DNA of 64,000 nt from an uncultured Erysipelotrichaceae bacterium. Lineage in GTDB: Bacteria > Bacillota_I > Bacilli_A > Erysipelotrichales > Erysipelotrichaceae. Where the stretch lies: contig CALVBC010000029.1 in the NCBI GenBank assembly GCA_944325685.1, positions 116,420 through 180,419 on the forward strand, read 5' to 3'. Positions 35,400-44,883 of this stretch are shown piece by piece. Positions within the stretch are counted from its first letter, which is position 1. Each line of letters begins with the position of its first letter. The translations under genes were made by a program, and so were the position numbers. The notes beneath the pieces were generated by a model. The model saw only the letters and a program-made list of their open reading frames with translations, was not told the origin of the DNA and did no database searches.

Positions 35400-35980
35400 C
35401 TTTATGCATGGATACTTCATTCAAATACTTGACCCTTGTATTAGTTAAGGATGATAAGATCATCGCTGAGACCCAAGAGGAATGTTTTAAAAGGCAATCA
35501 GAGCTCATCTTTGTCCGCTTACAAGAACTATTCAAGATGGCTGATATTAGATCGCTTGATATCGATAGTGTCTGTATCACAGAAGGGCCTGGGTCATATA
35601 CCGGTGTCAGGATCGCGATGACGATCGCTAAGACCTTATGCCAGATACAAGGCTTAGATCTCTATACGATCTCGACTTTAAGGCTATATGCCGGACTTAA
35701 AGAAAAGACGATGGTCATCATGGATGCGAGAGCTAAAAGGGCATATGTCGGTGTATATGATAAAGATGATATCATCATCGATGATACGGTGATGAACTTA
35801 GAAGATATCGATACTAATGGATATGAGCTAGTCGGTGATCTTAGTTTACTAGATAAAGAAGATGTTACACCTGATATCGCTAATAGCTTCCTTATGACCA
35901 AAAAGATATGGCACAAGGTCGATGATATCGCCTATCTTGTACCAAAGTACTTAAAGGAAAGCGAAGCATATACACGATGA
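35393..35980 (+). CDS. tsaB: tRNA t6A biosynthesis protein TsaB
   Basis: A 195-residue ASKHA-fold partner of TsaD. The N-terminus LTLCMDTSFKYLTLVL and the block TEGPGSYTGVRIAMTIAKTL are typical of TsaB. It lacks the metal-binding histidines found in TsaD, as usual for TsaB. It is somewhat shorter than the common 220-230 residues. It overlaps both neighbours by a few bases. Confidence 0.95.
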   Translation: MLTLCMDTSFKYLTLVLVKDDKIIAETQEECFKRQSELIFVRLQELFKMADIRSLDIDSVCITEGPGSYTGVRIAMTIAKTLCQIQGLDLYTISTLRLYAGLKEKTMVIMDARAKRAYVGVYDKDDIIIDDTVMNLEDIDTNGYELVGDLSLLDKEDVTPDIANSFLMTKKIWHKVDDIAYLVPKYLKESEAYTR

Positions 35981-36408
35981 TCGAAGAGATGAAGGTAAGT
36001 GATATCGAAGAGGTCTTAGTGATCGAAAAGGATCTCTTTGGTGATCATTGGTCATATGATAACTTCTTATATGAGATCAAAGACAATGAATTTGCGACGA
36101 TGTATAAATTGGTATTAGATGAAAAGATCATCGGTTATGTCGGTTATATGCGTCTATATGAGCGCGCTGAGATCACCAGTATCGCTGTCAAACGGGAATA
36201 TCAAAGTAAAGGCTATGGGAAGATGCTATTAGAATTTGTCTTAGATCTTGCCAAAAAGGAAGGTTCGGAAGTCATATCTTTAGAAGTGCGCGTCGATAAC
36301 AAAAAGGCTTTACGACTATATGAGAAGTATGGATTTATCACGATGCGCAAGAGATCCCACTACTACAGTGATGGGACAGATGCCTTTGAGATGGCAAAGG
36401 GGGTATAA
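35977..36408 (+). CDS. rimI: Ribosomal protein S18-alanine N-acetyltransferase RimI-like
   Basis: A 143-residue GNAT acetyltransferase in the position usual for RimI between tsaB and tsaD. The acetyl-CoA loop is VKREYQSKGYGKMLLEF, and the C-terminal signature LEVRVDNKKALRLYEKYGF is typical of RimI. It probably acetylates the N-terminal alanine of S18, although other protein N-termini are possible. It overlaps tsaB by 4 nt. Confidence 0.9.
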   Translation: MIEEMKVSDIEEVLVIEKDLFGDHWSYDNFLYEIKDNEFATMYKLVLDEKIIGYVGYMRLYERAEITSIAVKREYQSKGYGKMLLEFVLDLAKKEGSEVISLEVRVDNKKALRLYEKYGFITMRKRSHYYSDGTDAFEMAKGV

Positions 36409-36409
36409 A

Positions 36410-37396
36410 ATGCGAAAGATATTAGCGATCGAAACGAGCTGTGATGAAACAGCTTGTGCTATCGTCAATGAAAAGCTTGAGATCGAGACTTCAGTCGTCA
36501 CCTCACAGATCGACGTCCATGCGCGCTTTGGTGGTGTCATCCCAGAGGTGGCATCAAGGATGCATGTCGAACAGATATCGACGATCATAAACGAGGCTTT
36601 AAAAGGTCATGATATGAGTGAGATAAGTGCTGTCGCATATACGGTCGGTCCTGGTCTGATCGGCTCTTTACACGTCGGGGCAGCAGCCGCCAAGACTTTA
36701 GCTTTCTTCTATGATAAGCCTCTTATCGGTGTCCATCATTTAAAAGGCCATATCTTTGTCAATGAGCTGATCGAACCTTTAGAATATCCGCTTTTAGCAC
36801 TTGTCGTCAGTGGTGGGCATACTGAGCTTGTCTATTTAAAAGATGATACGCATTTTGAGATCTTGGGCACGACCCATGATGATGCGATCGGTGAAGCCTA
36901 TGATAAGGTAGCTAGGATCATCGGGCTTGCCTATCCAGGTGGACCGAAGATCGATAAGCTCTCAAAAGAGGGGAAACCGGTATATAAACTACCGATTCCG
37001 AAAGTCGATGGTTATAATTTCTCTTTTAGCGGTCTTAAGAATGCTTGTCTTCAATTAGCTGATAGGATCAAGCGGAATGGGGAAGAGTTGAATGAAGCTG
37101 ACCTTGCATGTAGCTTCCAAGAAGTAGCGTTACATCACCTTTTAGATAAGACAATGAAGGTCTTAGAAGACTACGATGTAAGACATGTACTCATCGCTGG
37201 TGGTGTTGCGGCTAATTCAAGACTTAGAGAGCTGATGAGTGAGCATATCACTAAGTGCAAATTGACCTTACCACCGCTTAAATACTGCACGGATAATGCC
37301 GTCATGATCGCCGTAGCTGCCTTTAAAGAATTAGACCAAAATCACTTTGTCGGCTATGATGAAGCTAGTAAGCCATCGATGGCGATCGATAAATAA
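36410..37396 (+). CDS. tsaD: tRNA N6-adenosine threonylcarbamoyltransferase TsaD
   Basis: The catalytic subunit of t6A synthesis, 328 residues. It starts MRKILAIETSCDETA. The metal-binding histidines are in GVHHLKGHIFVNE, and VVSGGHTELV, AYPGGPKIDKL and IAGGVAANSRLR are conserved family blocks. The true ATG is at 36410 after AAAGGGGGT; a longer frame into rimI is not supported. It closes the DUF402-tsaE-tsaB-rimI-tsaD unit. tsaC is not in the window. Confidence 0.97.
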   Translation: MRKILAIETSCDETACAIVNEKLEIETSVVTSQIDVHARFGGVIPEVASRMHVEQISTIINEALKGHDMSEISAVAYTVGPGLIGSLHVGAAAAKTLAFFYDKPLIGVHHLKGHIFVNELIEPLEYPLLALVVSGGHTELVYLKDDTHFEILGTTHDDAIGEAYDKVARIIGLAYPGGPKIDKLSKEGKPVYKLPIPKVDGYNFSFSGLKNACLQLADRIKRNGEELNEADLACSFQEVALHHLLDKTMKVLEDYDVRHVLIAGGVAANSRLRELMSEHITKCKLTLPPLKYCTDNAVMIAVAAFKELDQNHFVGYDEASKPSMAIDK

Positions 37397-37405
37397 AGTG
37401 AAATG

Positions 37406-37434
37406 TTGATACTTTTATCACATGTGATTATAAT
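37406..37434 (+). promoter_or_regulatory. rex promoter with palindromic operator candidate
   Basis: TTGATA and TATAAT are separated by exactly 17 nt. The last 12 nt of the spacer form a perfect palindrome, ATCACATGTGAT (37417-37428), abutting the -10 box. A dimeric repressor bound there would block the polymerase; autoregulation by Rex is the simplest guess. Confidence 0.65.
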
Positions 37435-37463
37435 AATTAGTGATGAAATATCAGGAGGCATTT

Positions 37464-38090
37464 ATGAATAGGTCGATACCAAGAGTTACTTTACAGCGTT
37501 ATCCCGTTTACCTAAAAGCTTTGCGTAAGCTAAAGCAGTTAGGTGTCAAGAAAGTCATGTCCAATGAATTGGCTGAATATGTCGATATCTTACCGACGAC
37601 GATCAGAAGGGACTTCTCCCTGATCGGTCATTTGGGTAAGCAGGGTTATGGATATGATGTCGATGAACTCATCGATATCTTTACGACGCAACTCAATATC
37701 GATTTTGATGAGCGTATCGTCTTGATCGGTGTTGGCAATCTCGGTAAAGCCCTTTTGAAATATAACAATTGGGATCATGTCTTAGGTGAGATCACATGCG
37801 CATTTGACCGCGATGTTGAAAACATCACCGATGTGGATATCCCACTATACGACATCAAGGACTTCAAAGAGAAAAAACCAGAAGGATGTCGTATCGCTTT
37901 GCTTTGTGTATCAAAAGATGTCCAAGAGACCGTTGATATGTTAGTGGAAAACGGCATCAAAGGCATCGTCGATCTAACGCACGAACACTTTGTCGTCCCT
38001 GATGATGTCCATGTGCGTTATGTCGATATCGTATCCTCGATCATCGAGGTCGTCTTTGAAGTCAATGAGGATAGTAATAGAAAGAGGTAG
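37464..38090 (+). CDS. rex: Redox-sensing transcriptional repressor Rex
   Basis: Rex senses the NADH/NAD+ ratio and represses fermentation and respiration genes. The 208-residue protein has an N-terminal winged helix (about 1-80), with RYPVYLKALRKL and TTIRRDFSLIGHLGKQGYGY. The Rossmann domain shows VLIGVGNLGKAL. The C-terminal helix for domain swapping is present. I start at the ATG at 37464 because AGGAGG precedes it; an upstream GTG at 37440 coincides with the expected transcription start. asnS follows after 3 bp. Confidence 0.95.
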   Translation: MNRSIPRVTLQRYPVYLKALRKLKQLGVKKVMSNELAEYVDILPTTIRRDFSLIGHLGKQGYGYDVDELIDIFTTQLNIDFDERIVLIGVGNLGKALLKYNNWDHVLGEITCAFDRDVENITDVDIPLYDIKDFKEKKPEGCRIALLCVSKDVQETVDMLVENGIKGIVDLTHEHFVVPDDVHVRYVDIVSSIIEVVFEVNEDSNRKR

Positions 38091-38093
38091 ATC

Positions 38094-39476
38094 ATGTTAG
38101 AATTTATGACAGCTCGTGAATTATATGAATTGAGCTATGCAAAAAATCAGATCGAGATCGATCAGTTAGAATATGTCCAAGTCGAAGGTTGGGTCAGGAC
38201 CAACCGCGACAACGGTTCGATCGGCTTTATCGAGCTCAATGATGGCACATATTTCAAGAATATCCAGATCGTCTACGATGCCGATCTAGCTAACTACAAG
38301 GATGTCGCTAAGATCAAGACTGGCGCTAGTATTGGGGTCACTGGTAAATTCGTCTATACACCGGATATGAAACAGCCTTTTGAGCTCCATGCGACGGAAG
38401 TCAATCTTATCGGTGATTGTGATGATACATATCCGATGCAAAAGAAAAGACATACGCTTGAATACTTAAGGGAGATCCCATCACTTCGAGTCAGATCGAA
38501 TACCTTTATGGCGGTCTTTAGATTAAGGAGCGTCTTAAGCATGGCGATCCATGAGTTCTTCCAAGATCAGGGCTTTGTCTATGTCCATACGCCGATCATC
38601 ACTTCGATGGATGGTGAAGGGGCAGGCAATATGTTTAGGGTCACGACGATCGATGACCAAGACTTCACCAAGGACTTCTTTGGTAAGGAAGCACATCTTG
38701 CGGTAACAGGTCAACTACAAGTAGAAGCCTTCTGTATGGCCTTTAGAGATGTCTATACCTTTGGTCCGACATTTAGGGCGGAGAATTCCAATACAACCAC
38801 GCATGCTGCTGAATTCTGGATGGTCGAACCAGAGATCGCTTTTGCTGATCTAGCTGATGATATGGACCTTATGGAAGATATGGTCAAATACTGTATCCAA
38901 TATGTCTTAGACAACGCACCAGAGGAGATGGCATTCTTTGATAAGTTCATCGAGCCTGGTCTATTAGATCGGATCACCAAATTAAAGGACAGTCACTTTA
39001 GAAGGATGACTTATACTGAAGCCATCGAAATCTTAGAAAAGAGTGGCGTCGAATTTGAAAACAAGGTCTATTGGGGCATGGATCTCAATAGTGAACACGA
39101 AAAGTATATCTGCGAAAAGGTCGTCGATGGACCGGTCTTCCTCATCGACTATCCAAAAGAGATCAAAGCCTTCTACATGCGCCTCAATGACGATGGTAAG
39201 ACCGTCGCAGCTTGTGATTTACTCGTACCACATGTTGGGGAACTGTGTGGTGGATCACAAAGGGAAGAGCGCTATGATGTCTTAAAAGCCAGGATGGAAG
39301 AGCTAGGTATGGATGTCGACAGCTATCAGTGGTATCTAGACCTTAGAAAATACGGTGGTTGCAAACACGCTGGCTTTGGAGTCGGCTTTGAAAGGCTCAT
39401 CATGTATCTATCCGGTATGAAGAATATCCGTGATGTCTTACCTTTCCCAAGGACACCACGCAATCTCGAGTTATAG
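38094..39476 (+). CDS. asnS: Asparaginyl-tRNA synthetase
   Basis: A class IIb aminoacyl-tRNA synthetase of 460 residues that charges tRNA-Asn. An N-terminal OB-fold anticodon-binding domain (about 20-125, [22 protein letters not shown] region) is followed by the catalytic domain. The motif 2 loop is [21 protein letters not shown]. Motif 3 is [15 protein letters not shown]. It has the Asn-type rather than Asp-type insertion pattern. AGAGGT precedes the ATG. It lies between rex and an ABC-F gene and all three run in one direction. Confidence 0.96.
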   Translation: MLEFMTARELYELSYAKNQIEIDQLEYVQVEGWVRTNRDNGSIGFIELNDGTYFKNIQIVYDADLANYKDVAKIKTGASIGVTGKFVYTPDMKQPFELHATEVNLIGDCDDTYPMQKKRHTLEYLREIPSLRVRSNTFMAVFRLRSVLSMAIHEFFQDQGFVYVHTPIITSMDGEGAGNMFRVTTIDDQDFTKDFFGKEAHLAVTGQLQVEAFCMAFRDVYTFGPTFRAENSNTTTHAAEFWMVEPEIAFADLADDMDLMEDMVKYCIQYVLDNAPEEMAFFDKFIEPGLLDRITKLKDSHFRRMTYTEAIEILEKSGVEFENKVYWGMDLNSEHEKYICEKVVDGPVFLIDYPKEIKAFYMRLNDDGKTVAACDLLVPHVGELCGGSQREERYDVLKARMEELGMDVDSYQWYLDLRKYGGCKHAGFGVGFERLIMYLSGMKNIRDVLPFPRTPRNLEL

Positions 39477-39477
39477 G

Positions 39478-41346
39478 ATGTTAGTACAGATAAATAAAGG
39501 ATCGGTATCATTTGGAACAGAAGATGTCTTCAAAGATATCGATTTTCTTGTGAATGAAAATGAAAAAGTCGCCATCATTGGCAAAAACGGGTGTGGTAAG
39601 AGCACCCTTTTGAAGGTGATATTAGGGGAAGTGGAATTATCAAGTGGTGAGATCTTTAAAGCCAATAATATCCAAGTCGGCTACCTCAAGCAGAATGCCT
39701 TCACTGATGAAAAACATACGGCAAGGGAAGAGTTCTTAGAGATCTATCAAGATCTCATCAAGATGGAAAAAGAGTTGAATTCATTAGCTAAAGAACTTGA
39801 AGTAGATCATGATGAGAAGTTGATCGATCGCTATGCTAGTCTACAATCGCGCTTTGAATATGCTGGTGGATATACATATCAAAGCGATATCGATAGCGTC
39901 TTCAGCGGTTTTGGTTTTGATCTAAATGATCTAGATCGGCCACTTAATAGTTTTTCCGGTGGGGAAAAGACCAAGATATCCTTTGCCAAGCTATTACTTA
40001 AAAAAGCTGATCTACTATTATTAGATGAGCCGACCAATCACTTAGATCTTAAGACGATCGAATGGCTTGAGACATACCTAGCTAATTATCCTAAAGCGAT
40101 CGTCTTAGTATCACATGATAGGGCCTTTTTAGATAAGGCGGTCAATATCATCTATGAGATCGAATATGGTCATATGACAAAGTATCATGGTAACTATACT
40201 AAATATGCCATCGATAAAAAGAACAATACCGAAAGACAAGCCCAACTATATTATCACCAACAAAAAGACATCAAACGCTTAGAGGACCTGATCCAAAAGT
40301 ATCGTTATAAAGCCACCAAAGCTAAGATGGTCCAATCTAAGATCAAATATCTCGATCGGATGGAAAGGATCGAAGATCCTAAAAAAGCTGATACTAAGAC
40401 TTTCAAAGCGCACTTCAAATCAAGGCTCAAGGGCGGAAAGAGCGTTTTAGCTTTAGATCACTACCGCTTTGGTTATGATAAGCCGCTTGGCGAAGTGACC
40501 TTAGAGATCTTAAGAGGTCAGCGGATCTGTATCATGGGTGATAATGGTACTGGTAAATCGACCCTTTTAAAGACGATCATCGATGAACTACCGAGCTTAG
40601 GTGGCTACAAGATGTTTGGGCATCAGATCGAAGTCGGCTATTTTGATCAAACACTAGCCGCTTTGACTAGTCATAAGACCGTCATCGATGAGCTTTGGGA
40701 TGAATATCCTGAGCTTGATAACTACGAGATCCGCAGTGTCTTAGGTGCTTTCCTATTTTCAAGTGATGAGGTCTTTAAGACCTTGGATGTCTTATCGGGT
40801 GGCGAAAGAGTAAGGCTAGCTTTAGCTAAACTGATGCTACAAGAAGCTAACTTCCTCATCTTAGATGAGCCGACCAACCATTTGGATATCCCAGCCAAAG
40901 AGGCTCTAGAAGAGGCTTTGAAGGATTATGATGGGACGATCTTATTTGTCTCCCATGATCGCTACTTCATCAAGAATATCGCTGATTCTTGCCTGGTCTT
41001 AAAAGATGGTAGTAGTACCTTCTATCCTGATGGTTATAAGGACTATATCGATCAAAAAGTCAAGGTCGAGAAAAAAGAAGAGAAGAAAGAAGAGAAAAAG
41101 GAAGTCGTCCAAGAAGTCAAAAAGCCACGTCTCAATCTCAAAAAGATCGAAAAGGAGATCGATGATCTAGAGAATCTCTTAGAAGAAAAACGAGCTTTAC
41201 GCTTTGAAGAGGAATACTATCAAGATGCGATGAAGATGCAAGCGCTTGATGAAGAGATCGATGATATCCACAACATGATCGCTAAAGCCATGGAAAAGTG
41301 GGAAGAAGCGATGGCGATCGAAGAGAAAAAGAATAAGAAAAAGTAA
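39478..41346 (+). CDS. ABC-F family ribosome-associated ATPase
   Basis: A soluble protein of 622 residues with two ABC ATPase domains and no membrane segments. Walker A motifs are GKNGCGKSTLLK and GDNGTGKSTLLK. Signature motifs are FSGGEKTK and LSGGERVR. LDEPTNHLD occurs twice. The inter-domain linker is basic (about 235-310), and the C-terminal part is a Lys/Glu-rich stretch plus coiled coil. ABC-F proteins act on the ribosome as translation factors or antibiotic-protection factors; the subfamily (YdiF/Uup-like) is not certain. The start is one base after the asnS stop. Confidence 0.92.
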   Translation: MLVQINKGSVSFGTEDVFKDIDFLVNENEKVAIIGKNGCGKSTLLKVILGEVELSSGEIFKANNIQVGYLKQNAFTDEKHTAREEFLEIYQDLIKMEKELNSLAKELEVDHDEKLIDRYASLQSRFEYAGGYTYQSDIDSVFSGFGFDLNDLDRPLNSFSGGEKTKISFAKLLLKKADLLLLDEPTNHLDLKTIEWLETYLANYPKAIVLVSHDRAFLDKAVNIIYEIEYGHMTKYHGNYTKYAIDKKNNTERQAQLYYHQQKDIKRLEDLIQKYRYKATKAKMVQSKIKYLDRMERIEDPKKADTKTFKAHFKSRLKGGKSVLALDHYRFGYDKPLGEVTLEILRGQRICIMGDNGTGKSTLLKTIIDELPSLGGYKMFGHQIEVGYFDQTLAALTSHKTVIDELWDEYPELDNYEIRSVLGAFLFSSDEVFKTLDVLSGGERVRLALAKLMLQEANFLILDEPTNHLDIPAKEALEEALKDYDGTILFVSHDRYFIKNIADSCLVLKDGSSTFYPDGYKDYIDQKVKVEKKEEKKEEKKEVVQEVKKPRLNLKKIEKEIDDLENLLEEKRALRFEEEYYQDAMKMQALDEEIDDIHNMIAKAMEKWEEAMAIEEKKNKKK

Positions 41347-41350
41347 AAAC

Positions 41351-41361
41351 TGTGTTACAAT
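41351..41361 (+). promoter_or_regulatory. Candidate extended -10 promoter of the phosphofructokinase gene
   Basis: TGT-TACAAT lies about 30 nt before the ATG. A purine-rich leader with AAAGGAGAGG follows. No -35 box is evident. Confidence 0.45.
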
Positions 41362-41394
41362 CTATAAGGTTAAAAAAGGAGAGGTAAAGAAGAA

Positions 41395-42600
41395 ATGGCC
41401 AATTGTTTAGTTGCACAAAGTGGTGGACCAACATCAGTCATCAACGCTACTGTTGCCGGTGTTGTTAAAGCCAACCAAATGAACCCTTACTATGAACACG
41501 TCTATGGTGGTCTAAATGGTATCGAGGGTATCTTACAAGAGAGATTCGTCGATCTCACCAACATGTCGGATGAAGAAAATAACATCCTAAGACAGACACC
41601 ATCAAGTGCTTTAGGTTCATGCCGTTACAAGTTAAAAAGAGAAAATGTCCAAGATTTCGAAAAATTGTTCGAGATCATGAAGAAGTATGATATCGAGACT
41701 TTATTCTACACAGGTGGTAATGACTCTATGGATACTGTCGCTGCTTTAAGCCAATATGCTAAAGAGCATGGTATCACTGATCGTCGTTTCGTCGGTTGCC
41801 CAAAGACGGTCGATAATGACCTTCAACACACTGACCACTGCCCAGGTTTCGCTAGTGCTGCTAAGTTTATCGCAACGACAGCTCTACATACATGGCTCGA
41901 TGTCAATGTCTACACTCGTCAAGAAGTCTTCGTCTTAGAGACGATGGGTAGAGATGCTGGTTGGCTAGCAAGCTCAGCTTGCCTAAGCGGTATCGTCGAC
42001 TTAGTCGTCTTACCAGAAGAAGCATTCGATAAAGATGTCTTCTTAGCCGAAGTCAAAAAGTGCATCGAAGAAAAGAACAAGTGCTATGTCGTCGTATCTG
42101 AAGGTTGTAAGTACGCTGATGGCACATATATCGCTGCGGCAGCTGCTAAAGATGACTTGTTCGGTCATGCGGTATTAGGTGGTGCTGGTAATGCGATCAA
42201 ACAGATCATCTTAGATAGCGGTGTTGCAAGCCGTGTCAAGGTCCAAGACCTATCAACAGCACAACGCGCTTATGCGACAAGCCAATCAAAGGTCGACGTC
42301 GAAGAGTCTTTCCAACTCGGCATGTCAGCACATATGCGTTCAACTGATGGCAAGTTCACCGGTAAGATGGTCGGTCTAGTTCGTAAGGATCAACCTCAAT
42401 ACGATGTTGACTTCATCGCGATCGACGCTGATAAAGTCGCTAACTACGTCAAGTCATTCCCTAAAGAGTGGATCTTACCTAACTACCGTGGTATCACTCA
42501 AGAAGCACTTGACTACTTAAGACCACTCATCGTCGGCTCACCAGTCATCATCTACAAAGATGGGCTACCAGCCGTTGTAAAACCTTACTACATGCGTTAA
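41395..42600 (+). CDS. pfp: 6-phosphofructokinase, pyrophosphate-dependent type
   Basis: A glycolytic enzyme of 401 residues phosphorylating fructose 6-phosphate. The N-terminus is AQSGGPTSVINATVAG, and YGGLNGIEGIL and LGSCRYKL follow. The phosphate-donor loop reads TGGNDSMDT, where ATP enzymes have GGDGS, and the catalytic block is PKTVDNDL with Lys where ATP enzymes have Gly. Both changes are hallmarks of the pyrophosphate-using group. Codon use is shifted toward AAC, TTC and TAC compared with neighbours, suggesting high expression. A strong terminator follows, so this is a single-gene unit. Confidence 0.92.
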   Translation: MANCLVAQSGGPTSVINATVAGVVKANQMNPYYEHVYGGLNGIEGILQERFVDLTNMSDEENNILRQTPSSALGSCRYKLKRENVQDFEKLFEIMKKYDIETLFYTGGNDSMDTVAALSQYAKEHGITDRRFVGCPKTVDNDLQHTDHCPGFASAAKFIATTALHTWLDVNVYTRQEVFVLETMGRDAGWLASSACLSGIVDLVVLPEEAFDKDVFLAEVKKCIEEKNKCYVVVSEGCKYADGTYIAAAAAKDDLFGHAVLGGAGNAIKQIILDSGVASRVKVQDLSTAQRAYATSQSKVDVEESFQLGMSAHMRSTDGKFTGKMVGLVRKDQPQYDVDFIAIDADKVANYVKSFPKEWILPNYRGITQEALDYLRPLIVGSPVIIYKDGLPAVVKPYYMR

Positions 42601-42622
42601 TTTTCTGAAAAGGTTTTCTCTA

Positions 42623-42657
42623 AAAGCTAGCAATACATCAAAAGCTAGCTTTTTTTA
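42623..42657 (+). terminator. Rho-independent terminator of the phosphofructokinase gene
   Basis: A 9-bp stem AAAGCTAGC/GCTAGCTTT is followed by a T-run. Confidence 0.88.
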
Positions 42658-42735
42658 ATGAAAAAAGTAAAATGTAATAAATTTCAGAAAATTATGAAAA
42701 TTTATATAAAAATGTGAAAATCATGTTATTTTTAA

Positions 42736-42764
42736 TTGAATCCTTTTTATAAAAGGCATAAAAT
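42736..42764 (+). promoter_or_regulatory. Promoter of the oppABCDF operon
   Basis: TTGAAT and TAAAAT are separated by 17 nt in an AT-rich upstream region (42660-42735) that could act as an UP element. The short leader contains an ATGCA/TGCAT inverted repeat (42771-42788) before the AAGGAGG ribosome site. Confidence 0.75.
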
Positions 42765-42804
42765 CTAACCATGCATTGAAAATTGCATGACAAGGAGGAA
42801 TAGA

Positions 42805-44799
42805 ATGAAGAAAGTATTTACTCTAGCGCTTGCTGCATTCATGGCTCTTACATTAGTCGGTTGTTCCAACACAACTACTAAAACGCCAAGCACAAGCGGA
42901 TCGACAGAAGTAACATACAAGGATTCCTATACTGTCACTTATACGACAGAGGAACTCGATAGTATGGACTATGTCGCAACAAACAAGGCTAACAACCATC
43001 AACACAACGTTAACTTCGTTGAAGGTTTGTTAGAAAACAACCAATATGGTGATTATGTTGGTGCTGCTGCTGAATCTTACGAACACAACGAAGACAGTAC
43101 AGTATGGACATTCCACCTACGTGATGGTGTCACATGGGTCGACGCAACTGGCGAATACTATGCTGATATGACTGCCCAAGACTTCGTTACAGGTCTACGC
43201 CACGCTGTCGATGCTAACTCAGAAACGATCACATTGGTCCAAAACCTCATCGTCGGTCTAAATGACTACATGGGTAGTGACAGAAGCGATGAAGCTTGGG
43301 AAAGTGTCGGTGTCAAAGCTGTAGATGATAAGACTGTTGAATATACTTTAGTATCACCAACAACTTACTTCTATACTTACACAACTTATCCGATCCTCTA
43401 TCCTATCAACCAAGAATTCCTAGAATCACAAGGTTGCCCATTAGGTCAAGAGAAGAGCGATTCATGTGCATTCGGTACAACTACACCAGAATCGATCCTC
43501 TATAGTGGACCATATATCTTAAATTCAAACGTTTCTCAATCAGAGATCACATACGTTAAGAATGAAAGCTACTGGGATCTAGACAACGTTCATCTAAATA
43601 CAGTTAACTATGTCTATGATTCAGGTCAAGATACTTATTCACAGATCAACGGTTTCGAAAATGGTCAATATGATGCAGCTGCTTTAAACGCATCATGGGC
43701 TGACTACCAAGACTACGTTACTAAGTATGATGGTTATGTAACGATGACTGATACCAACTCATTCTCATTCGGTATCCAATGGAACTTCAACCGTCAAAAC
43801 TTCAACTACACAGCTAAAGACGAAGCCGGTCGTGAAGCTTCACAAAACGCTATCCATAACACTAATGTACGTAAAGCTCTACAACATGCTTTAGATACAC
43901 AAGCTTACATGGCTGTTAACTTAACAGAAGAAGCTGCTGCTGCTAACTTACGTAACCTAAATGGTGTTCCAAACTTAGTCACAACCTCAGATGGTACATT
44001 ATATGTCGATCTAGTTGAAGCTGCTTATGAAGAAATGACTGGTGAAGCGATCGATCTAAGTGATGGTCATTCAGCATTCTATGATCCTGCTAAAGCGATG
44101 GAATGCATCGAAGCTGCAAAGGCTGATGGTATCGAATTCCCTGTTCACTTCGACTTATTGACGATCAGTGATTCAGGTCAAGCTTATATCGATCGTTCTA
44201 ATGCTATGAAGGCTTCGATCGAGGGTGCAACTGAGGGTAACATCATCATCGACGTCATCCTTCAACCACGTGATATCGTCAACGACGTTTGCTTCAATAT
44301 GACAGATCCTAATACGATGGCTGACTACGACTTCAATACACAAGCTGGTTGGGGTCCAGACTACATCGATCCATCAACATTCACAGATGTCTTCTCATTC
44401 TCAAGAAATGGTGCATTCATGAAGAACATCGGCTTACTAGCTGAAGGTGAAGATTCTGCTACAGTCGCCAGGATGACTGAGATCGTCGATATGATCGGTC
44501 TTGATGAATATGATCAATTAAACGATGAAGCTTGGGCTATCCTAGATGATCTAGATGCACGTTACGCAGCATTCGCTAAGGTTGATGCATATCTATTAGC
44601 TAACGCTCTATACTTACCGATCTCAATGCAAACACGTGGTGAAAGAGTTACTAAAGTTGCTCCATACACTTCATCATATGCAATGAGTGGTACAGGTGAA
44701 TACAAACTCAAATACGTCCAAGTTCAAAACGAAATGGTTACAACTGAACAATGGCAAGCAGCTCAAGAAGCTTGGTTAAGCCATTCATCAGCTGAGTAA
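42805..44799 (+). CDS. oppA: Oligopeptide ABC transporter, substrate-binding lipoprotein
   Basis: A family-5 solute-binding lipoprotein of 664 residues, the receptor of the peptide importer. The signal peptide of about 20 residues ends at the lipobox LVGCS. The mature part has the family features EGLLENNQYGDYVGAAAESY and WTFHLRDGVTWVDATGEYY. GWGPDYIDPSTF occurs in the C-terminal lobe. The ATG at 42805 follows AAGGAGG; the longer frame to 42787 is not supported. Codon use is biased in the highly expressed direction. A hairpin after the gene probably lowers expression of the membrane and ATPase genes relative to this receptor. Confidence 0.94.
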   Translation: MKKVFTLALAAFMALTLVGCSNTTTKTPSTSGSTEVTYKDSYTVTYTTEELDSMDYVATNKANNHQHNVNFVEGLLENNQYGDYVGAAAESYEHNEDSTVWTFHLRDGVTWVDATGEYYADMTAQDFVTGLRHAVDANSETITLVQNLIVGLNDYMGSDRSDEAWESVGVKAVDDKTVEYTLVSPTTYFYTYTTYPILYPINQEFLESQGCPLGQEKSDSCAFGTTTPESILYSGPYILNSNVSQSEITYVKNESYWDLDNVHLNTVNYVYDSGQDTYSQINGFENGQYDAAALNASWADYQDYVTKYDGYVTMTDTNSFSFGIQWNFNRQNFNYTAKDEAGREASQNAIHNTNVRKALQHALDTQAYMAVNLTEEAAAANLRNLNGVPNLVTTSDGTLYVDLVEAAYEEMTGEAIDLSDGHSAFYDPAKAMECIEAAKADGIEFPVHFDLLTISDSGQAYIDRSNAMKASIEGATEGNIIIDVILQPRDIVNDVCFNMTDPNTMADYDFNTQAGWGPDYIDPSTFTDVFSFSRNGAFMKNIGLLAEGEDSATVARMTEIVDMIGLDEYDQLNDEAWAILDDLDARYAAFAKVDAYLLANALYLPISMQTRGERVTKVAPYTSSYAMSGTGEYKLKYVQVQNEMVTTEQWQAAQEAWLSHSSAE

Positions 44800-44832
44800 T
44801 CTTAGATAAATATATTGAACAAGAATGTAATT

Positions 44833-44861
44833 GATAAGGGGTTTTAAATCGACCCCTTATC
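44833..44861 (+). terminator. Hairpin between oppA and oppB, likely partial terminator or 3' stabiliser
   Basis: A 9-bp stem GATAAGGGG/CCCCTTATC with an 11-nt loop is followed by only three T. The following gene has no obvious promoter of its own, so read-through must be substantial. Confidence 0.7.
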
Positions 44862-44883
44862 TTTGAGTTATAAAGGAGGAAGC

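Noticed and set aside
39478..41346. ABC-F antibiotic-resistance factor
   Set aside because: The position behind asnS and the YdiF/Uup-like layout fit a housekeeping translation factor better; nothing in the linker points to a known resistance clade.
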